Shown: positions 24,783-33,880 of the stretch, one piece after another
How positions within the stretch are numbered: position 1 is the stretch's first letter
Layout of the letters: every line of letters starts with the position of its first letter
Notes under the pieces: model-generated
Seen by the model: only the letters and a program-made list of their open reading frames with translations
What the model was told of the DNA's origin: nothing
The model's database searches: none
Program-made: the position numbers and the translations under genes
Assembly: GCA_043780595.1 (NCBI GenBank)
Contig: JAYWCL010000180.1
Span: forward strand, 6,511 to 70,510
DNA: 64,000 bases
Source: Limnoglobus sp043780595
GTDB taxonomy: Bacteria > Planctomycetota > Planctomycetia > Gemmatales > Gemmataceae
Direction: 5' to 3'

Positions 24783-26885
24783 ATGCGATCTGAATTGAAA
24801 ACCGTCAAAGCCGTCTGTCCGCACGATTGTCCAGATACTTGCGGAATGGTTGTGTCGGTGGACACGACCACCGGCGTGGCGGTCAAACTCCGTGGCGACC
24901 CCGACCACCCGTTCACGCAGGGTTTCCTCTGTCGCAAAGTGAACCACTACCTCGAACGAGTCTATCATCCGGATCGTTTGAAGTACCCGATGCGGCGCGT
25001 CGGGCCGAAAGGCGAAGGACGCTTTGAACGCATCAGTTGGGACGAAGCGATTCGCACCATCGGCACGCGGATTCGCACGATCGCACAGTCCGAACACGGC
25101 CCCCAAGCGATTTTGCCGTACAGCTACGCTGGCACGATGGGCAAGATTCAGGGTTCGAGCCTCGATCGGCGCTTCTTCCACCAACTCGGTGCGTCTTTGC
25201 TCGACCGCACGATCTGCGCCACGGCGGGGAGCATCGGTTGCGAAGTCACGCTCGGCATCGGGAAACGCGCCGTCGTCGACCCCGAAGCTGCCGTCAATTG
25301 CCGGTACATCGTCAATTGGGGTTCGAACACGGTCGTCACGAACGCACATTTCTGGGTGATCGAACACGAAGCTCGCAAACGCGGCGCGAAGATCGTCACA
25401 ATCGACCCGTACCGCTCCGTTACCGCCGAGAAGTCCGATTGGTGGATCCCAATCCGCCCCGGTACCGATGCCGCACTGGCGCTCGGCGTCATGCACATTC
25501 TGTTTCGCGAAGGCTGGGAAGACCGGGAGTATCTCAACGAATTTTGCCTCGGTGCGAGCGAACTCGAACGGCGCGTTCGGGAGGAATACACGCCGGAGAA
25601 GGTGTCGTATATCACGGGGCTGCCCGTCGCGGACATCGAACGCTTCGCACGCGAATATGGCCAATCGCAAGAGTTATTCGGCGGTCCCGCACTGATTCGC
25701 CTGAACTACGGGCTGCAACGCCACGGCGGTGGCGGGATGGCGGTGCGTACCGTCTGCTGCCTGCCAGCGATCACCGGCGACTGGCGTTACCCCGGCGCAG
25801 GGGCGTTCCTCAGTAGCAGCAAGCTGTTCCCGTTCGACCAGGCCTCGCTCGAACGCCCGGACCTCATTCGGCCGGGAACGCGCACCGTCAACATGGTGAA
25901 GTTAGCCGAGGCACTCAGCGGCGAACTGCCCGGCCCACCGGTGCAAATGCTCGTCGTCTACAACTCGAACCCCGCTTCGGTTTGCCCCGATCAATCGCGT
26001 GTCATGAAGGGGCTGCGCCGCGAAGATCTGTTCACCGTCGTACTCGAGCATTTCCTGACCGACACCGCGAAGTACGCGGACATCGTACTGCCTGCAACGA
26101 CGCAACTCGAGCACTTCGACATACACAGCAGTTACGGCCACCTTTACGTGCAAGCCAACCCGGCCGCGATTGCCCCTTTGGCGGAAGCGAAACCAAACAC
26201 GGAAATCTTTCGGCTACTCGCGAAGGAACTGAATTTCCCGAGCGAACTGTTCGAGGTGAGCGATGAGGAACTGGCGCGGCAATCGATGCCGACCGACGGT
26301 GCGTTCGAGGGGATTGCACTCGAAGACATCGTCGATGGCGCGAAGCGGTTGAACTTGCCGGAGAACTTCGCGCCGTACGCCCACGGTGGTTTCGGCACGC
26401 CGAGCGGGAAGTGCCACCTGTACAGCCCGTCCGAGGCCGCAGCGGGACGCGACCCATTGCCGTACTACCACCCGCCGCACGAAGACCCACAAACGAAGCC
26501 CGAACTCGCGGCACGCTACCCGCTGCAAATGCTGACGCCACCATCGCCGTCGTTCCTGAATTCGACGTTCGTGAACGTCGATAGCCTACGCCACGAGGCC
26601 GGCGAGCCGATGGTCGAGATTCACCCCATCGATGCCGCAACCCGGAACATCACGCACGGCGACGCGGTACGGATCGTCAACGATCGCGGGCAGTTTCAGG
26701 CGAAAGCCGTTGTAGCCGAGACCGTGAAACCCGGCGTCGTCGTCACCACGGGCTGTTGGTGGTCGCAGTACACCCCCGACGGCCAAAACTGCAACGCCCT
26801 CACCAGCACCGCCGGCACCGACTTCGGCGACGGCGGCACCTTCTTCGATAACTTGGTCGAAATCCGACGTCTGGAATCGACGTAA
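24783..26885 (+). CDS. Molybdopterin-dependent oxidoreductase (DMSO reductase superfamily)
   Basis: 700 residues from ATG 24783 with GAGG 8 nt upstream. N-terminal 4Fe-4S site C12PHDC16PDTC20 and C50 ('GFLCRK'). Molybdopterin-guanine-dinucleotide domains include 'YSYAGTMGKIQG', 'IVNWGSNTVVTNAHFW', 'KIVTIDPYRS', 'YNSNPASVCPD' and 'DIVLPATTQLEH'; the dinucleotide-binding domain is C-terminal ('PLQMLTPPSPSFLNST'). No twin-arginine signal, so cytoplasmic. It resembles uncharacterised formate dehydrogenase/nitrate reductase-like catalytic subunits; substrate unknown and no electron-transfer subunit adjoins it. The stop codon lies inside the left end of repeat copy 3 (26878), so the last residues may have been changed by the insertion. 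Confidence 0.88.
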   Translation: MRSELKTVKAVCPHDCPDTCGMVVSVDTTTGVAVKLRGDPDHPFTQGFLCRKVNHYLERVYHPDRLKYPMRRVGPKGEGRFERISWDEAIRTIGTRIRTIAQSEHGPQAILPYSYAGTMGKIQGSSLDRRFFHQLGASLLDRTICATAGSIGCEVTLGIGKRAVVDPEAAVNCRYIVNWGSNTVVTNAHFWVIEHEARKRGAKIVTIDPYRSVTAEKSDWWIPIRPGTDAALALGVMHILFREGWEDREYLNEFCLGASELERRVREEYTPEKVSYITGLPVADIERFAREYGQSQELFGGPALIRLNYGLQRHGGGGMAVRTVCCLPAITGDWRYPGAGAFLSSSKLFPFDQASLERPDLIRPGTRTVNMVKLAEALSGELPGPPVQMLVVYNSNPASVCPDQSRVMKGLRREDLFTVVLEHFLTDTAKYADIVLPATTQLEHFDIHSSYGHLYVQANPAAIAPLAEAKPNTEIFRLLAKELNFPSELFEVSDEELARQSMPTDGAFEGIALEDIVDGAKRLNLPENFAPYAHGGFGTPSGKCHLYSPSEAAAGRDPLPYYHPPHEDPQTKPELAARYPLQMLTPPSPSFLNSTFVNVDSLRHEAGEPMVEIHPIDAATRNITHGDAVRIVNDRGQFQAKAVVAETVKPGVVVTTGCWWSQYTPDGQNCNALTSTAGTDFGDGGTFFDNLVEIRRLEST

Positions 26886-27184
26886 GTCACAATTGCGGAG
26901 GTTCAAGAACCGTTTTTTTGGGTGTTTTTGCGTCTCAAAAGGGCACTTTTTGATCGCGAATCGCTGATATGATACGAGGGTTTTTGCCGTATCTCGAACT
27001 GGTTTTATGGGTTACGTCGAGGATCATTCGATTGCCCCTTTGCGCAAGTACCGACCGAAAATCGACCGAATGCGACCAAAAATCGACCGAATGCGACAAT
27101 TCTATGTCATTTGCGCGCACTTCTATGTCATTTCGCGACACTTTTGCGTACGTTCGCGCACGATGGGAATTCCCACTTACGTCG
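26878..27184 (+). repeat. 307-bp terminal-inverted-repeat element, copy 3
   Basis: Left end CGACGTAAGTC at 26878-26888, right end CACTTACGTCG at 27174-27184; flanked by GAAT on the left and GATCGCCTCCGATTTTTTGA on the right, as in copy 1. Contains GGTTCAAGAACCG followed by T7, a GATCGCGAATCGC block and tandem 'AAAATCGACCGAATGCGAC' units at about 27057-27095. The stretch 26886-27441 has no gene; its remainder is the leader of the diadenylate cyclase. Confidence 0.75.
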
Positions 27185-27441
27185 GATCGCCTCCGATTTT
27201 TTGACTGATCGGAATTGTGTGGGTGAGACGGGATCGGTTCTGTTAGCCCGACGCGCCAGCGAGGGGAACCCACATTGATATGCACATCATCGCAGAAGCG
27301 ATTGCATCCCTCGCCAGCGATTCGCATTACCGCGCGAAACAATTTCCTGAAAACCATCGCTCGTTGTTCGATTCCCGTGGTGTGTGGTATAGGATTGCAG
27401 AAACATGTCTCGGACGCGCGGAATACCACGGTCGTTATCTC

Positions 27442-28383
27442 ATGAGCTTACCGCAACAGACGGTCGCGTTACTTCAGGCTGCACGCGACCTCGTGCGCGG
27501 GATGCCTGCGGATGCGGTGCTGCTCATCGCGGAAGCGCCGCTCGATTGGGACGAAGTCGCCGAGAAGCTGTTCGGGTGCAAGCTGTTCGTGGCCGCCGAA
27601 AATCCCGCCTACGTTAAGCACCTTCGCGAGAAGGAAAACTGGACGGTCATCGACCTCGACCCCGATCCGCTGCCGACGCAAGAACGGATGAGTAACGCTT
27701 TGTTGAAAGCGGTAACCGCAGAGCAACTCAAACCCGGCGCGCACGTCGTCGTGCTTTACAACGGCATCGCGAGCATGGACGATGCCCCCGAACCGATCGA
27801 CAGCCTGAGCGTGATTCACCTCGGCGAGCACCTCGAGAAAATGACCTCTCAAGACTTGCGTAAACTCGGCACATCGGTCCCGCAAGACGTGCTGAAGTAC
27901 GTCGTCGAATTGGCTACCGAAATCGGCCGCGAAGGCCGCGAAGGCCACCCGACCGGGGCGATCATCGTCGTCGGCGATTCGCGCAAAGTTCACACGATGT
28001 CGAAGTTCCGGAACTTCAACCCGTTCCGCGGCTACACCAAAAAAGAACGCGATATTCGTCGCCGCGATGTTCGCGAGCAAATTAAAGAGATCGCAAAACT
28101 CGACGGCGCGATCGTCATCGACCGCGATGGCATCGCCGAGGCGGCGTGCGTGTATCTCGATGTCCCCACGGACGGGATCGACTTGCCGAAAGGCTTCGGC
28201 AGTCGCCATCTTTCCGCTGCCGCCATCAGCAAGAAAACGAAAGCAATTGCGTTCTGCGTGAGTCAATCGTCGGGCACGACGCGCGTCTTTCAGGACGGCG
28301 TCGAGAAGCTACGCATCGAACCGCTCGACCGCCCACACGTCTGGCAACCGCTGAAACTCGAAACGCAAGACGACGCCGAGTAG
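27442..28383 (+). CDS. Diadenylate cyclase, DisA_N/DacZ-like
   Basis: 313 residues from ATG 27442; the frame is open to 27280, but that part is not protein-like, and a TTGTTC/TATAGG promoter-like pair at 27364 and 27388 would lie inside it. Residues 1-200 form an alpha/beta domain ('AVLLIAEAPLDWDEVAEKLF'). The C-terminal DAC domain holds 'LDGAIVIDRDGI' (DGA motif near 221) and 'GFGSRHLSAAAIS' in the place of the RHR motif, followed by 'SGTTRVFQDG'. Such enzymes make cyclic di-AMP from two ATP. The domain order (catalytic domain last, no HhH DNA-binding part) resembles archaeal DacZ more than DisA. No phosphodiesterase is nearby. Confidence 0.82.
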   Translation: MSLPQQTVALLQAARDLVRGMPADAVLLIAEAPLDWDEVAEKLFGCKLFVAAENPAYVKHLREKENWTVIDLDPDPLPTQERMSNALLKAVTAEQLKPGAHVVVLYNGIASMDDAPEPIDSLSVIHLGEHLEKMTSQDLRKLGTSVPQDVLKYVVELATEIGREGREGHPTGAIIVVGDSRKVHTMSKFRNFNPFRGYTKKERDIRRRDVREQIKEIAKLDGAIVIDRDGIAEAACVYLDVPTDGIDLPKGFGSRHLSAAAISKKTKAIAFCVSQSSGTTRVFQDGVEKLRIEPLDRPHVWQPLKLETQDDAE

Positions 28384-28690
28384 CGAATGCGACCCATGGT
28401 TCCAACATGGGCTGGAAGTGCGATGCCCTTCAGGCAACGCCGTGAAGGATTTCCAAGTTGGCGTTTTTCTTTTCGTGTATTTCGTGTGATTCGCGGTGAG
28501 TTCGGGGCTGGTACGACAACGTGTTGCGTTTTGTGGGTTTCCCTCGCTTGCGCAAGCGAGGGTGCGCTTTCCACGTTCGAGGCACGGCATGGAGTGATAC
28601 GAGGGTTCCCCTTGCTTGCGCTGCGGGCTGGCATGATGGTAACCGTTCACCGACAGCCGGCGTGCCGACCAGATCGGCGTGCGTACCACT
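28384..28690. other. Intergenic region with repeat-like DNA
   Basis: 307 bp between convergent genes. It contains a perfect 22-bp palindrome at 28541-28562 and a related 'CTTGCTTGCGCTGCGGGCT' stretch at 28611-28629, plus 'CCGGCGTGCCGACCAGATCGG', of the kind dispersed in Gemmata-like genomes. Open frames here read as repeat-derived (for example PARSASKGNPRI leftward) and I do not consider them genes. Confidence 0.5.
28541..28562. repeat. Perfect 22-bp palindrome
   Basis: CCCTCGCTTGC followed directly by GCAAGCGAGGG, a perfect palindrome without a loop. A half-related copy follows 50 bp downstream. It could be a dispersed repeat or a dyad binding site; nothing else marks it as an operator. Confidence 0.6.
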
Positions 28691-29638
28691 TTACAGCCAC
28701 GTTGCGATGCTCGCCGCCTCGGCGTCGGTGAGCCGCCAGTCGACCGCACCGATTAGCTCCTTCAATTGTCCGGGTTTCCTCGCACCGACGATCGCCGCAG
28801 TGACAGCGGGGTGTCGCAGCACCCAGGCGATGGCCACTTCGCCCGCCGATTTGCCGTGCGGTGCGCCGACTTGTTTCAAATGCTCGACGAGTTCGAGGTT
28901 GCGCGTCAGGTTGGGTTCTTGGAACCACTTGTTTTTCTCTTTACGCCAATCGTCGGCAGGAAGTGCGGCAACCCGTTCGCGGGTCCAGGTACCGGTCAGC
29001 AACCCCGACTGCATCGGCGAGTAAACGAGCGTACCGATCGAATTGGCTTCGCAATAAGGCAGAATTTCGGTTTCGATTTCGCGTCGCAACATCGAATACG
29101 GCGGCTGGAGCGACGTGATCGGCGCGATTTTTGCTGCGCGTGCCATCTGGCTCGCGTCGAAGTTCGAGACGCCGATCCAGCGCACCTTCCCCTCGCGTTG
29201 CAGTTTCGCGACCTCGGCCCAACCCTCCTCGACATCCTCGTCGGGTTCGGGCCAGTGAACCTGATACAGGTCGATGACATCGATGCGTAACCGTCGCAAA
29301 CTCGCCTCGCATTCCTTACGAATCGAGTCCGCCTTCAGGCTTTTGCCGATGTTCCGATTGTCGTCCCAAACGCGGGCGCACTTCGTGAACACGTACGGGC
29401 GTTTTGCGATTCCATCGAGTGCCATAGCGACGACAGTTTCCGAATGGCCGAGGCCATAAACCGCGGCCGTGTCGATCCAGTTGATGCCGACGTCGATCGC
29501 TTCGTGGATCGTCGCAATCGATTTCGCATCGTCTTGCGGTCCCCAACCGAACGCCCACGCGCCGCCGCCGATCGCCCACGCGCCAAAACCGATATACGAT
29601 ATCATCAAGTCACTGTTGCCGAGTCGTCGAAGTTTCAT
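28691..29638 (-). CDS. Aldo/keto reductase
   Basis: 315 residues, AGGA 6 nt before the ATG. (beta/alpha)8 NADPH-dependent oxidoreductase: 'IGFGAWAIGGGAW' at the start, catalytic Asp/Tyr in 'NWIDTAAVYGLGHSE', Lys in 'YVFTKCARVW', His in 'DLYQVHWPEPD', and 'VRWIGVSNF'. The C-terminal cofactor segment is 'HPAVTAAIVGARKPGQL'. Cytoplasmic; substrate unknown. Closest in pattern to the general-stress/YhdN-like group. Confidence 0.92.
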   Translation of the reverse strand: MKLRRLGNSDLMISYIGFGAWAIGGGAWAFGWGPQDDAKSIATIHEAIDVGINWIDTAAVYGLGHSETVVAMALDGIAKRPYVFTKCARVWDDNRNIGKSLKADSIRKECEASLRRLRIDVIDLYQVHWPEPDEDVEEGWAEVAKLQREGKVRWIGVSNFDASQMARAAKIAPITSLQPPYSMLRREIETEILPYCEANSIGTLVYSPMQSGLLTGTWTRERVAALPADDWRKEKNKWFQEPNLTRNLELVEHLKQVGAPHGKSAGEVAIAWVLRHPAVTAAIVGARKPGQLKELIGAVDWRLTDAEAASIATWL

Positions 29639-29814
29639 GATCGTTCCTGGTTTGGTGATAGTCGCAACGGTTCATTATGCAGGAAGCGCCCAGCGACGGT
29701 CGTCGCTGGGCTTTCAAGTCGATGGAATTTAAGCAATCGTATGAAATCCGGTAATTCTTTCGCTCGTTGTGCGTTTAGGATACTGACACTCCTTTTGTGC
29801 CAGAGACACGTGCC

Positions 29815-32205
29815 ATGCGAATCCGAATTGCTGCGTTCATCGTCGTGGCTGCTACGGCACCGTTGCGTGCGGCGGACGTGCCGACGCAGGAGCAATTGCA
29901 CTTCTTCGAGAAGAAGATTCGCCCCGTTCTCGTCGAGCAATGTTACAAGTGCCATGCCGCCGATGCGGAGAAGATTCGCGGCGGATTGACGCTCGATACG
30001 CGGGACGGGTTGCGGCTGGGCGGCGATGGCGGTGCGGCGATCGTGCCGGGGCAAGCGGCGAAAAGTTTGCTCATCGATGCACTCAAAACCAAAGACGAAG
30101 ATCGCCAGATGCCACCGAAAAAGCGGTTGCCCGATGCGGTGATTGCGGACTTCGAGACGTGGGTGAATATGGGCGCGCCCGACCCGCGCGATGGACCAGC
30201 GAAGGGCGCGAAAGTTGAGATCGACATCGAGAAGGGGCGGCAATTCTGGGCGTATCAAGTACCGAAAGTCACGCCGTTGCCGACGGTTCGCGATGCGGTG
30301 TGGCCGAAGGCGGACCTCGACCGCTATGTGCTCGCGGCACTCGAAGCGAAGGCGTTGAAGCCAGTCAAAGCGGCCGAAGCCGCGACGCTGGTTCGCCGCG
30401 TGTATCTGGACCTCATCGGGCTGCCACCCACGCCGGAACAAGCTGCGGCGTACGCGAACGACAAGTCGCCGCAGGCACTGGAAACGCTCGTCGATAGTTT
30501 GCTGGCATCGCCGCACTACGGCGAACGCTGGGGCCGTCACTGGCTCGATGTCGCACGCTATGCGGAGAGTTCGGGCAAGACGGTCAACTTCAATTTTCCC
30601 CACGCTTGGCGCTACCGCGACTACGTGATTGCCGCGTTCAATTCGGACACGCCGTTCGACCGGTTCGCGAAGGAGCAACTCGCGGGCGATCTGCTTCCCG
30701 CGAAGGACGATGCCGCCAAAGCGAGGCAAAGTATCGCCACCGGGTTCCTCGCCATCGGCACGAAATCGTTGAACGAACGGAATCGCCTCCAGTACGAAAT
30801 GGACGTCGTCGATGAGCAAATTGATGCATTCAGCCTCGCGTTTCTCGGCACGACGGCGGCCTGCGCGCGGTGCCACGATCACAAGTTCGACCCGATCCCG
30901 ATGAAAGACTATTACGCACTCGCTGGGATCTTCCGCAGCACCGAGACTTGCTACGGCACCGTCCGATTCGTGCAGGCAAACCACCCCTCGCCGCTGGTGA
31001 GCCTGCCCAAAGGCTCCGCACCCGACGTGCTCGAACCGCTCGGCAAAGACGACCGTGCGAGCATCGAAAAACAGATCGCCGACGTACAGGAAACGGTGCG
31101 CAAACAGACCGATCCGATTCGCAATCTATTCTCCCAAGCGACGATTGCGATCAGCCGCGCGAAGCTCGACCTGTATGAAAAAGATGGCACGCCGAAGGTG
31201 CTGGCGATGGGCACGCGGGAACGCTACCGTGCGAACGATAGCCCGATTTACGTTCGCGGCGAAGTGCAAAAGCCGGGCGCGATCGTACCGCGGGGCGTAT
31301 TGCAGGTCGTGAACGCGAAACCGCCGAGCGTGCGAAAAGGCAGCGGGCGGCTCGAACTCGCCGAGTGGGTGGCATCGGCCGACAACCCACTCACCGCACG
31401 GGTCTACGTCAACCGCGTCTGGCTGCACCTGTTCGGTCGCGGCCTCGTCAACACGCCCGATAATTTCGGCACCACCGGAACCGCCCCGAGCCACCCGGAA
31501 TTGCTCGATCACCTTGCCATAAACTTCATGAAAGACGGCTGGAGCACGAAGAAACTCGTGAAGGCCATCGTGCTTTCGCAGACTTACCAACTGGCGTCGA
31601 ACTACGATGCGAAGAACCACGAAACCGACCCGGACAACGTGCTTCTCTGGCGAATGTCACCGGCACGTCTCGATGCGGAAGTGATCCGCGACAGCATTTT
31701 GGCCGTCAGTGGGAAGTTGACGGTGCTGCCGCCCGTGGGTAGCGCGGTAGCGAAGGCCGGTGAAGGCCCCTCGCTGCGGCCGGGCCTCGGTATGAGCCTA
31801 CGTGCCGACCCGAACGACACGCATCGCTCGGTCTATCTCACGATCATCCGCGACAATCTGCCGGAAGCCCTTTCGCTATTCGACGCCGCCGATTCGAGCG
31901 TAGTCGTCGGCGAACGAGCCAACACCAACGTGCCAGGACAGGCGCTGTTCCTGATGAACAATCCGTTCGTCATCCGTCAGTCCGAAATCACTGCCGAAAA
32001 GCTCCTCGCAGGGGCCAAGAACGACCGCGACGCCGTCGACCGCTCGTATCGCCTGTTCTTCGGCCGCGCACCAACCGAAGAGGAACTAACGAACGCGGAG
32101 TCGTTCCTCAGCAAATACAAAGTGGGTAAAAAGTCGAAGAAGGATGTATGGTCCGCATACTGCCAGGCGATGTATGGCAGCGCGGAATTTCTTATGAAAC
32201 GTTGA
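29815..32205 (+). CDS. PSCyt1-DUF1549-DUF1553 planctomycete cytochrome protein
   Basis: 796 residues from ATG 29815 with signal peptide MRIRIAAFIVVAATAPLRAA. The N-terminal cytochrome domain has C-Y-K-C-H (about residue 43) and 'GGLTLDTRDGLRLGGDGG', with 'QMPPKKRLPD' supplying the usual Met region. DUF1549 about 150-400 ('LDLIGLPPTPEQ', 'GRHWLDVARYAESSG', 'CARCHDHKFDPI', a second heme-like CxxCH) and DUF1553 about 500-790 ('TARVYVNRVWLHLFGRGLV', 'LFDAADSSVVVGERANTNVPGQAL'). Exported; role unknown, often proposed in polysaccharide turnover. The DUF1501 gene follows after 45 bp, the usual pairing. Confidence 0.9.
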   Translation: MRIRIAAFIVVAATAPLRAADVPTQEQLHFFEKKIRPVLVEQCYKCHAADAEKIRGGLTLDTRDGLRLGGDGGAAIVPGQAAKSLLIDALKTKDEDRQMPPKKRLPDAVIADFETWVNMGAPDPRDGPAKGAKVEIDIEKGRQFWAYQVPKVTPLPTVRDAVWPKADLDRYVLAALEAKALKPVKAAEAATLVRRVYLDLIGLPPTPEQAAAYANDKSPQALETLVDSLLASPHYGERWGRHWLDVARYAESSGKTVNFNFPHAWRYRDYVIAAFNSDTPFDRFAKEQLAGDLLPAKDDAAKARQSIATGFLAIGTKSLNERNRLQYEMDVVDEQIDAFSLAFLGTTAACARCHDHKFDPIPMKDYYALAGIFRSTETCYGTVRFVQANHPSPLVSLPKGSAPDVLEPLGKDDRASIEKQIADVQETVRKQTDPIRNLFSQATIAISRAKLDLYEKDGTPKVLAMGTRERYRANDSPIYVRGEVQKPGAIVPRGVLQVVNAKPPSVRKGSGRLELAEWVASADNPLTARVYVNRVWLHLFGRGLVNTPDNFGTTGTAPSHPELLDHLAINFMKDGWSTKKLVKAIVLSQTYQLASNYDAKNHETDPDNVLLWRMSPARLDAEVIRDSILAVSGKLTVLPPVGSAVAKAGEGPSLRPGLGMSLRADPNDTHRSVYLTIIRDNLPEALSLFDAADSSVVVGERANTNVPGQALFLMNNPFVIRQSEITAEKLLAGAKNDRDAVDRSYRLFFGRAPTEEELTNAESFLSKYKVGKKSKKDVWSAYCQAMYGSAEFLMKR

Positions 32206-32250
32206 AATGTCGAGAGTGTATTTCGCCAACATACTTACCGAGTGAACGCG

Positions 32251-33687
32251 ATGTTTACGAACGATTCCACCTTGTTTTCACGACGATCCGCTCTCCGCAC
32301 GACCGCTTCGGGTTTCGGCATGTTGGCATTCTCAGCCCTTGCGGCGAGGGCGGCGGAGAAGGAAGTCAAGCCGCTCGCGCCGAAGGCTTCGCACTTTCCC
32401 GCGAAGGCGAAACATGTCATTTTCCTGTGTATGGACGGTGGCCCGTCGCACGTCGATACCTTCGACTACAAACCGAAGTTGCTTGCGGACGACGGCAAGA
32501 GTTACAGCAAGGCGCGTGGCTTCGGCGGGAAGCTGCTCGGTTCGCCGTGGGCGTTCAAAAAGCACGGCCAGAGCGGCACGATGATCTCGGAACTGTTCCC
32601 CGAACTCGCGAAGCACTCGGACGATCTTTGCCTGCTGAACGGCGTGCATACGGATGTGCCGAACCACCCGCAGGCGTTCCTGCAAATGCACTGCGGCCTC
32701 TCGCAGTTCCCGCGTCCCAGCATCGGTGCGTGGGTGCTTTACGGCCTCGGTTCGCAGAACGAAAACCTGCCGGGGTTCGTCACGATCGCGCCACCGCAAA
32801 ACAACGGTGGCCCCGCCAACTACGGCGCAAGTTTCCTACCCGCGATCTACCAGGGAACCAAAATCGGAGGTGGCGGCGGCGGTCGGTTCGGCGGCGATAC
32901 GCAAGGGGTCAGTAACATCAAGAACCCGAAACAAACGACCGCCGAGCAACGCACGCAACTCGACTTTTTGCAGTCGCTCAACCGCACCGCCGCCGATGCG
33001 ACGGGTGAAAACTCTGCCGTCGAAGGCTTAATCGAAAGCTACGAACTGGCGTTCCGGATGCAGGCCGAGTTGCCGAAAGTCATCGATTTAAGCAAGGAAA
33101 CGAAAGAGACACTCGCAAAGTACGGCATCGGCGGGAACGCGGCAGGAGGCGGTGCCGGGTTGTACGGGCCGCGTGGCGGTGGCACCGACACCTTCGGCAA
33201 GCAGTGCCTCATGGCGCGCAAACTCATTGAGGCGGGCGTTCGCTTCGTCGAGATCACCAAGAGCGGGTGGGACCAGCACCGCAACCTCAAAGACGACCTC
33301 GCCAACAACTGCCAGTCGATCGATAAACCGATTGCCGCACTGCTCGCCGATCTCAAACAGCGAGGCTTGCTGAAAGATACACTCGTGATCTGGGGCGGCG
33401 AGTTCGGCCGTACGCCGTACGCGCAAGGTACTGATGGCCGCGACCACAACAACAAAGGGTTTTCGATGTGGTTGGCGGGCGGTGGCGTGAAGGGCGGCCT
33501 GACGCACGGCAAGACCGACGAATACGGCCACGAAGCCGTCGAAGGCAAAGTCCACGTTCACGACTGGCACGCCACCGTGCTGCATCTGCTCGGGTTGGAC
33601 CACGAGAAACTCACGTTCCGCCAAGCGGGCCGCGAGATGCGTTTGACCGACGTAAAAGGCAACGTGGTGAAGGAAGTGCTGGCGTAA
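32251..33687 (+). CDS. Exported DUF1501 protein
   Basis: 478 residues from ATG 32251 (an in-frame GTG at 32242 is possible). Twin-arginine signal 'FSRRSALRTTASGFGMLAFSALAARA'. DUF1501 belongs to the alkaline phosphatase/sulfatase superfamily: 'HVIFLCMDGGPSHVDTFDYKP', 'LFPELAKHSDDLCLLNGVHTD', 'GGEFGRTPYAQGTDGRDHN', 'VHVHDWHATVLHLLGLDHE'. A Gly-rich insert lies at about 205-220. Partner of the cytochrome protein at 29815, probably one operon. Function unknown; export by Tat suggests a cofactor bound in the cytoplasm. Confidence 0.9.
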   Translation: MFTNDSTLFSRRSALRTTASGFGMLAFSALAARAAEKEVKPLAPKASHFPAKAKHVIFLCMDGGPSHVDTFDYKPKLLADDGKSYSKARGFGGKLLGSPWAFKKHGQSGTMISELFPELAKHSDDLCLLNGVHTDVPNHPQAFLQMHCGLSQFPRPSIGAWVLYGLGSQNENLPGFVTIAPPQNNGGPANYGASFLPAIYQGTKIGGGGGGRFGGDTQGVSNIKNPKQTTAEQRTQLDFLQSLNRTAADATGENSAVEGLIESYELAFRMQAELPKVIDLSKETKETLAKYGIGGNAAGGGAGLYGPRGGGTDTFGKQCLMARKLIEAGVRFVEITKSGWDQHRNLKDDLANNCQSIDKPIAALLADLKQRGLLKDTLVIWGGEFGRTPYAQGTDGRDHNNKGFSMWLAGGGVKGGLTHGKTDEYGHEAVEGKVHVHDWHATVLHLLGLDHEKLTFRQAGREMRLTDVKGNVVKEVLA

Positions 33688-33720
33688 ATTGTCCGTAACC
33701 GTTCGCAGTGTCCGATTGCA

Positions 33721-33880
33721 TTTCTAACGTTTCAGACGCCGTAGGTCGCCCGCGCCAGTCGATCGAGATGTGAGTGAACAACCGCAACTCGATCTTGTTC
33801 CACTTGCTCGTCCCCCTTTGGAAAGTGGCAGACCCGCAGCTTCAACTGGGTGTCATCGGCTAGAGCAAGTCTGTGTCGAG
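33721..33880 (-). mobile_element. Frameshifted C-terminal remnant of an ISAzo13-family transposase
   Basis: Read leftward: 'LALADDTQLKLRVCHFPKG', then, after skipping one base in a run of five C at 33812-33816, 'GTSKWNKIELRLFTHISIDW' and 'RGRPTASETLE'. The CHFPxGTSKWNKIE block is the hallmark of ISAzo13 transposase C-termini. No start, no upstream domains and no terminal repeats are visible, so this is a dead fragment in the gap behind the DUF1501 gene. Confidence 0.7.

Noticed and set aside
27280..27441. Upstream extension of the diadenylate cyclase
   Set aside because: Residues are not family-like, and a promoter-like TTGTTC/TATAGG pair lies inside; ATG 27442 matches the domain start.
28290..28634. 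Leftward frame reading PARSASKGNPRITPC and onward
   Set aside because: Overlaps the end of the diadenylate cyclase gene and consists of repeat-derived sequence of low complexity; no start signal.
29635..30984. 449-codon leftward frame over the start of the PSCyt gene
   Set aside because: Antisense shadow; the rightward gene has a signal peptide, heme motifs and DUF1549 signatures over the same bases.
33721..33880. Complete insertion sequence
   Set aside because: Only the transposase C-terminus is left, with a frame error, and no terminal inverted repeats or target duplication could be seen.
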